NCBI GenBank assembly: GCA_011800805.1 | Contig: MPNW01000101.1 | Location: forward strand, 94,826-158,825 | Direction: 5' to 3' | DNA length: 64,000 bases | DNA from: Hirudo medicinalis | Lineage: Eukaryota > Annelida > Clitellata > Hirudinida > Hirudinidae | In this document: positions 58,975 to 64,000 of the stretch, one piece after another | Layout of the letters: each line of letters starts with the position of its first letter | Numbering within the stretch: position 1 is the stretch's first letter | The notes under the pieces: model-generated | Told to the model about the DNA's origin: nothing | Databases searched by the model: none | Seen by the model: only the letters and a program-made list of their open reading frames with translations | Made by a program: the position numbers and the translations under genes

Positions 58975-59530
58975 CTCACAGAAATCTGAAATCATGCTTA
59001 TCGACACACTTCAAGAATCAATCTTCAATAATTGTTGCTGGCATTCTCATTCTTCTTCTACTAACCTAAAACTCCTTGGCATCACCTGTAATAAAATCCT
59101 GTAACCACCTCATCTGACTTATACTTTTTTTTTCATCCATTCCTCTCCAATCTATACAACTTCTGCTCTCACATGCAGTCTAGACCTTTCTCATCTGGAC
59201 TACTGTAACTCCCTTCTCTATGGCACTTCTGCCTCCCCTCATCAGTTCCCTTCAGCTCAACCTAAACAACCTAACCAAACTCGTCCTCCTCGATCCCAGC
59301 CTTATCAGCTCTGAATGCCTGAGGCAACTGCATTGGTTGCCTGTACATCTTCGCATCATCATTAAAATCTCCTTACTTGCTTATCGCATTTTAGCTACAT
59401 CCAACCCACCCCATCCCAACCACCTCCACGAAATCCCCAACCATCTTAGTTCATCCTTCGCAATTCATCTACACCAACCAGTCCATAGATCATCCATCGT
59501 CAATCAAGGCTTCTCTTAAACCCCACCTGC
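58975..59530 (+). mobile_element. L2/CR1-type LINE ORF2 C-terminal fragment
   Basis: Motifs LDYCNSLLYGTSA (about 59196) and QLHWLPVHLRIIIKI (about 59325) are the hallmark late motifs of L2/CR1-type ORF2 (DYCNSLL.G ... LHWLPV..RI..K). Frameshifts separate them. No 3' tail is identified. Confidence 0.7.
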
Positions 59531-60872
59531 CCCTATAATTTGCTCTCAACCAATAATTGAGCCCTTCAAGCATCACCTGAAGACTCATCTCTCCAGCATA
59601 GCGTGAACCGATGCACAAGGTACCACATAAATGAAATATTATTGCTATATGAAAGTTAACTTTGTTAACATGAGAAAGTTTTTCAACCAATGTTGCACAC
59701 ATTCAGCACTGTTCAAAATGCTGTTAGTTATTGTTTTTGGAGAAACTGAAGTATGATTTTTGTCCACTAAAAACTTGCAAATTGCATGTTTTTGTGCCAT
59801 CCAAAATAGGAAGGGTCTTGCTTAAGAGTTGTAAAATTTAGAAGATGCAAATTTAAAGTAGGTTTCTGTATTACATGACCATGATACATTAATTTGGTCA
59901 ATGGGTGAAAACGTTTTCCATGTAATAGTAAACATGGAAATATGATTTTTCATTGAATAACTTTTTGTCAAAAAAATTAAATTTTTGGGGTTATTGAGTT
60001 TTGTCATTCACTTTCTCGATAAATAATAATTTTAGTAGACATCAAACATCCCATGAAACTTTATATAAACGGAATGTGTAGAACATGCAAATTATCTAGT
60101 GAGTGCTTCAGAGTGTCCTTTACATATTTTTGTCAAATTTCAAGCGATTTGAGTAAGAAGGGATTTATAATCTTGCTAAGTTTCATTTCACAGATCCAAT
60201 TGCTTAATAAATAAGCATCATTAAACATGCTTTTCAATCAAAGTGGAACAAGTACTGGAGGTCCAAGCATGAATACAGGTACAAATACTTGAAACCCAAG
60301 TACATGTACAAGTACCCTATGCATGGGAATTATAGAGCTTACATATTATACATACTCTGTATAATGATAATCATAACGTATTGGCTTTTGATCTTAAATT
60401 TTTACTGACGTTCTGATCTCAGATCCCTTGGAAGTCTTAACCACTTCGACAAGTCCTAACTAACAACCAGCAATAGCAAACCTCTTGCCCGTTTCCACAT
60501 ATGTAACTCCAAGAATGGGAGGTAATTAACTAGATTGCTCAAACCTCTTGTAAACCAAAAAATGAAAATGCTCATTATTACAAAAAGGGGCATTTTCTTG
60601 AAATCTCGCAAGCACGATACCACTAAATGAGCCATGTGCCAGCCGAATCTTTTCACCTGTACATACGAAAAGGTTTAAACTGGATAAACAAGTGGCATAA
60701 GGTTAATCAAGTTTCAACAAAAACATGATTAAGTCTATGCAATATTGCCAAAACCATTTCATTTTCTGTCCAAGTGACTCAAAACTGAGAGCATACACAT
60801 TACAATTCATTGTCAATGATTTTATTAGAACTTCAGGCATCTTGCACTAGGACAATATATTCTCGATATAAT
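59531..60872. other. Spacer 3' of the AFG2-like gene
   Basis: No gene. It contains the second AAGTAC-rich repeat (60240-60320) and probably the 3' UTR of the AAA ATPase gene. Confidence 0.35.
60240..60320 (+). repeat. AAGTAC-rich dispersed repeat, copy 2
   Basis: Reads GTGGAACAAGTACTGGAGGT, then GGTACAAATACTTG and AAGTACATGTACAAGTACC. Same character and orientation as 56684-56775. Confidence 0.5.

Positions 60873-64000
<3,128 letters not shown>

Overview
This is a eukaryotic, AT-rich (visibly well over 60% A+T) nuclear window with short spliced exons, short GT-AG introns and a dense litter of decayed transposons. The gene set (Wnt ligand, Shaker-type potassium channel, ankyrin-bearing glutaminase, KRTCAP2, AFG2-type AAA ATPase, a TCF21/musculin-like bHLH factor and a gp130/Domeless-like cytokine receptor) points to a bilaterian animal. 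The receptor and the transposon types suggest an invertebrate, probably an arthropod, but the species cannot be fixed from the sequence.

Layout, left to right. 1-1167: the 5' part of a Gypsy-like LTR retrotransposon running off the left edge, sitting 45 bp inside an intron of the receptor gene. 1213-3975 (-): six exons of a secreted or membrane receptor with an N-terminal Ig-like domain and a cytokine-receptor module. 5438-7623: a hAT transposon with terminal inverted repeats and a perfect 8-bp target duplication. 7.6-12.5 kb: mostly repeats and unassigned sequence. 12579-13469 (-): two-exon bHLH gene. 16.3-19.3 kb: cluster of Gypsy-like, hAT-like and dispersed repeats. 21893-23164 (+): 423-residue protein with a C-terminal T5orf172/GIY-YIG-like domain. 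24697-27553 (+): three-exon Kv1-like channel, 494 residues. 29.7-31.6 kb: two more TIR elements with 8-bp duplications. 33084-35173 (-): four-exon mitochondrial glutaminase, 580 residues. 37.5-38.3 kb: R2/NeSL-like LINE remnant. 38867-40120 (-): three-exon unassigned gene, 177 residues. 41015-42392 (-): the last three exons of a Wnt5-like gene. 42.4-52.3 kb: long gene-poor stretch. 52.4-53.9 kb: hAT copy, then a tRNA-Glu-derived SINE split by a solo LTR. 55123-55856 (-): KRTCAP2. 57-60.3 kb: LINE and transposase-like remnants. 60873-64000 (-): AFG2-like AAA ATPase, 5' end beyond the window.

The genes do not form one pathway. They are ordinary single-copy animal genes separated by repeats. The most unusual items are a roughly 54-bp A-tailed unit that appears to insert with a short target duplication, the phage-type domain in an animal protein, the divergent first AAA domain (with a one-base break in the second) of the AFG2-like gene, and the nested SINE/solo-LTR insertion. 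Exon joins were checked by eye for reading phase. No database search was possible.
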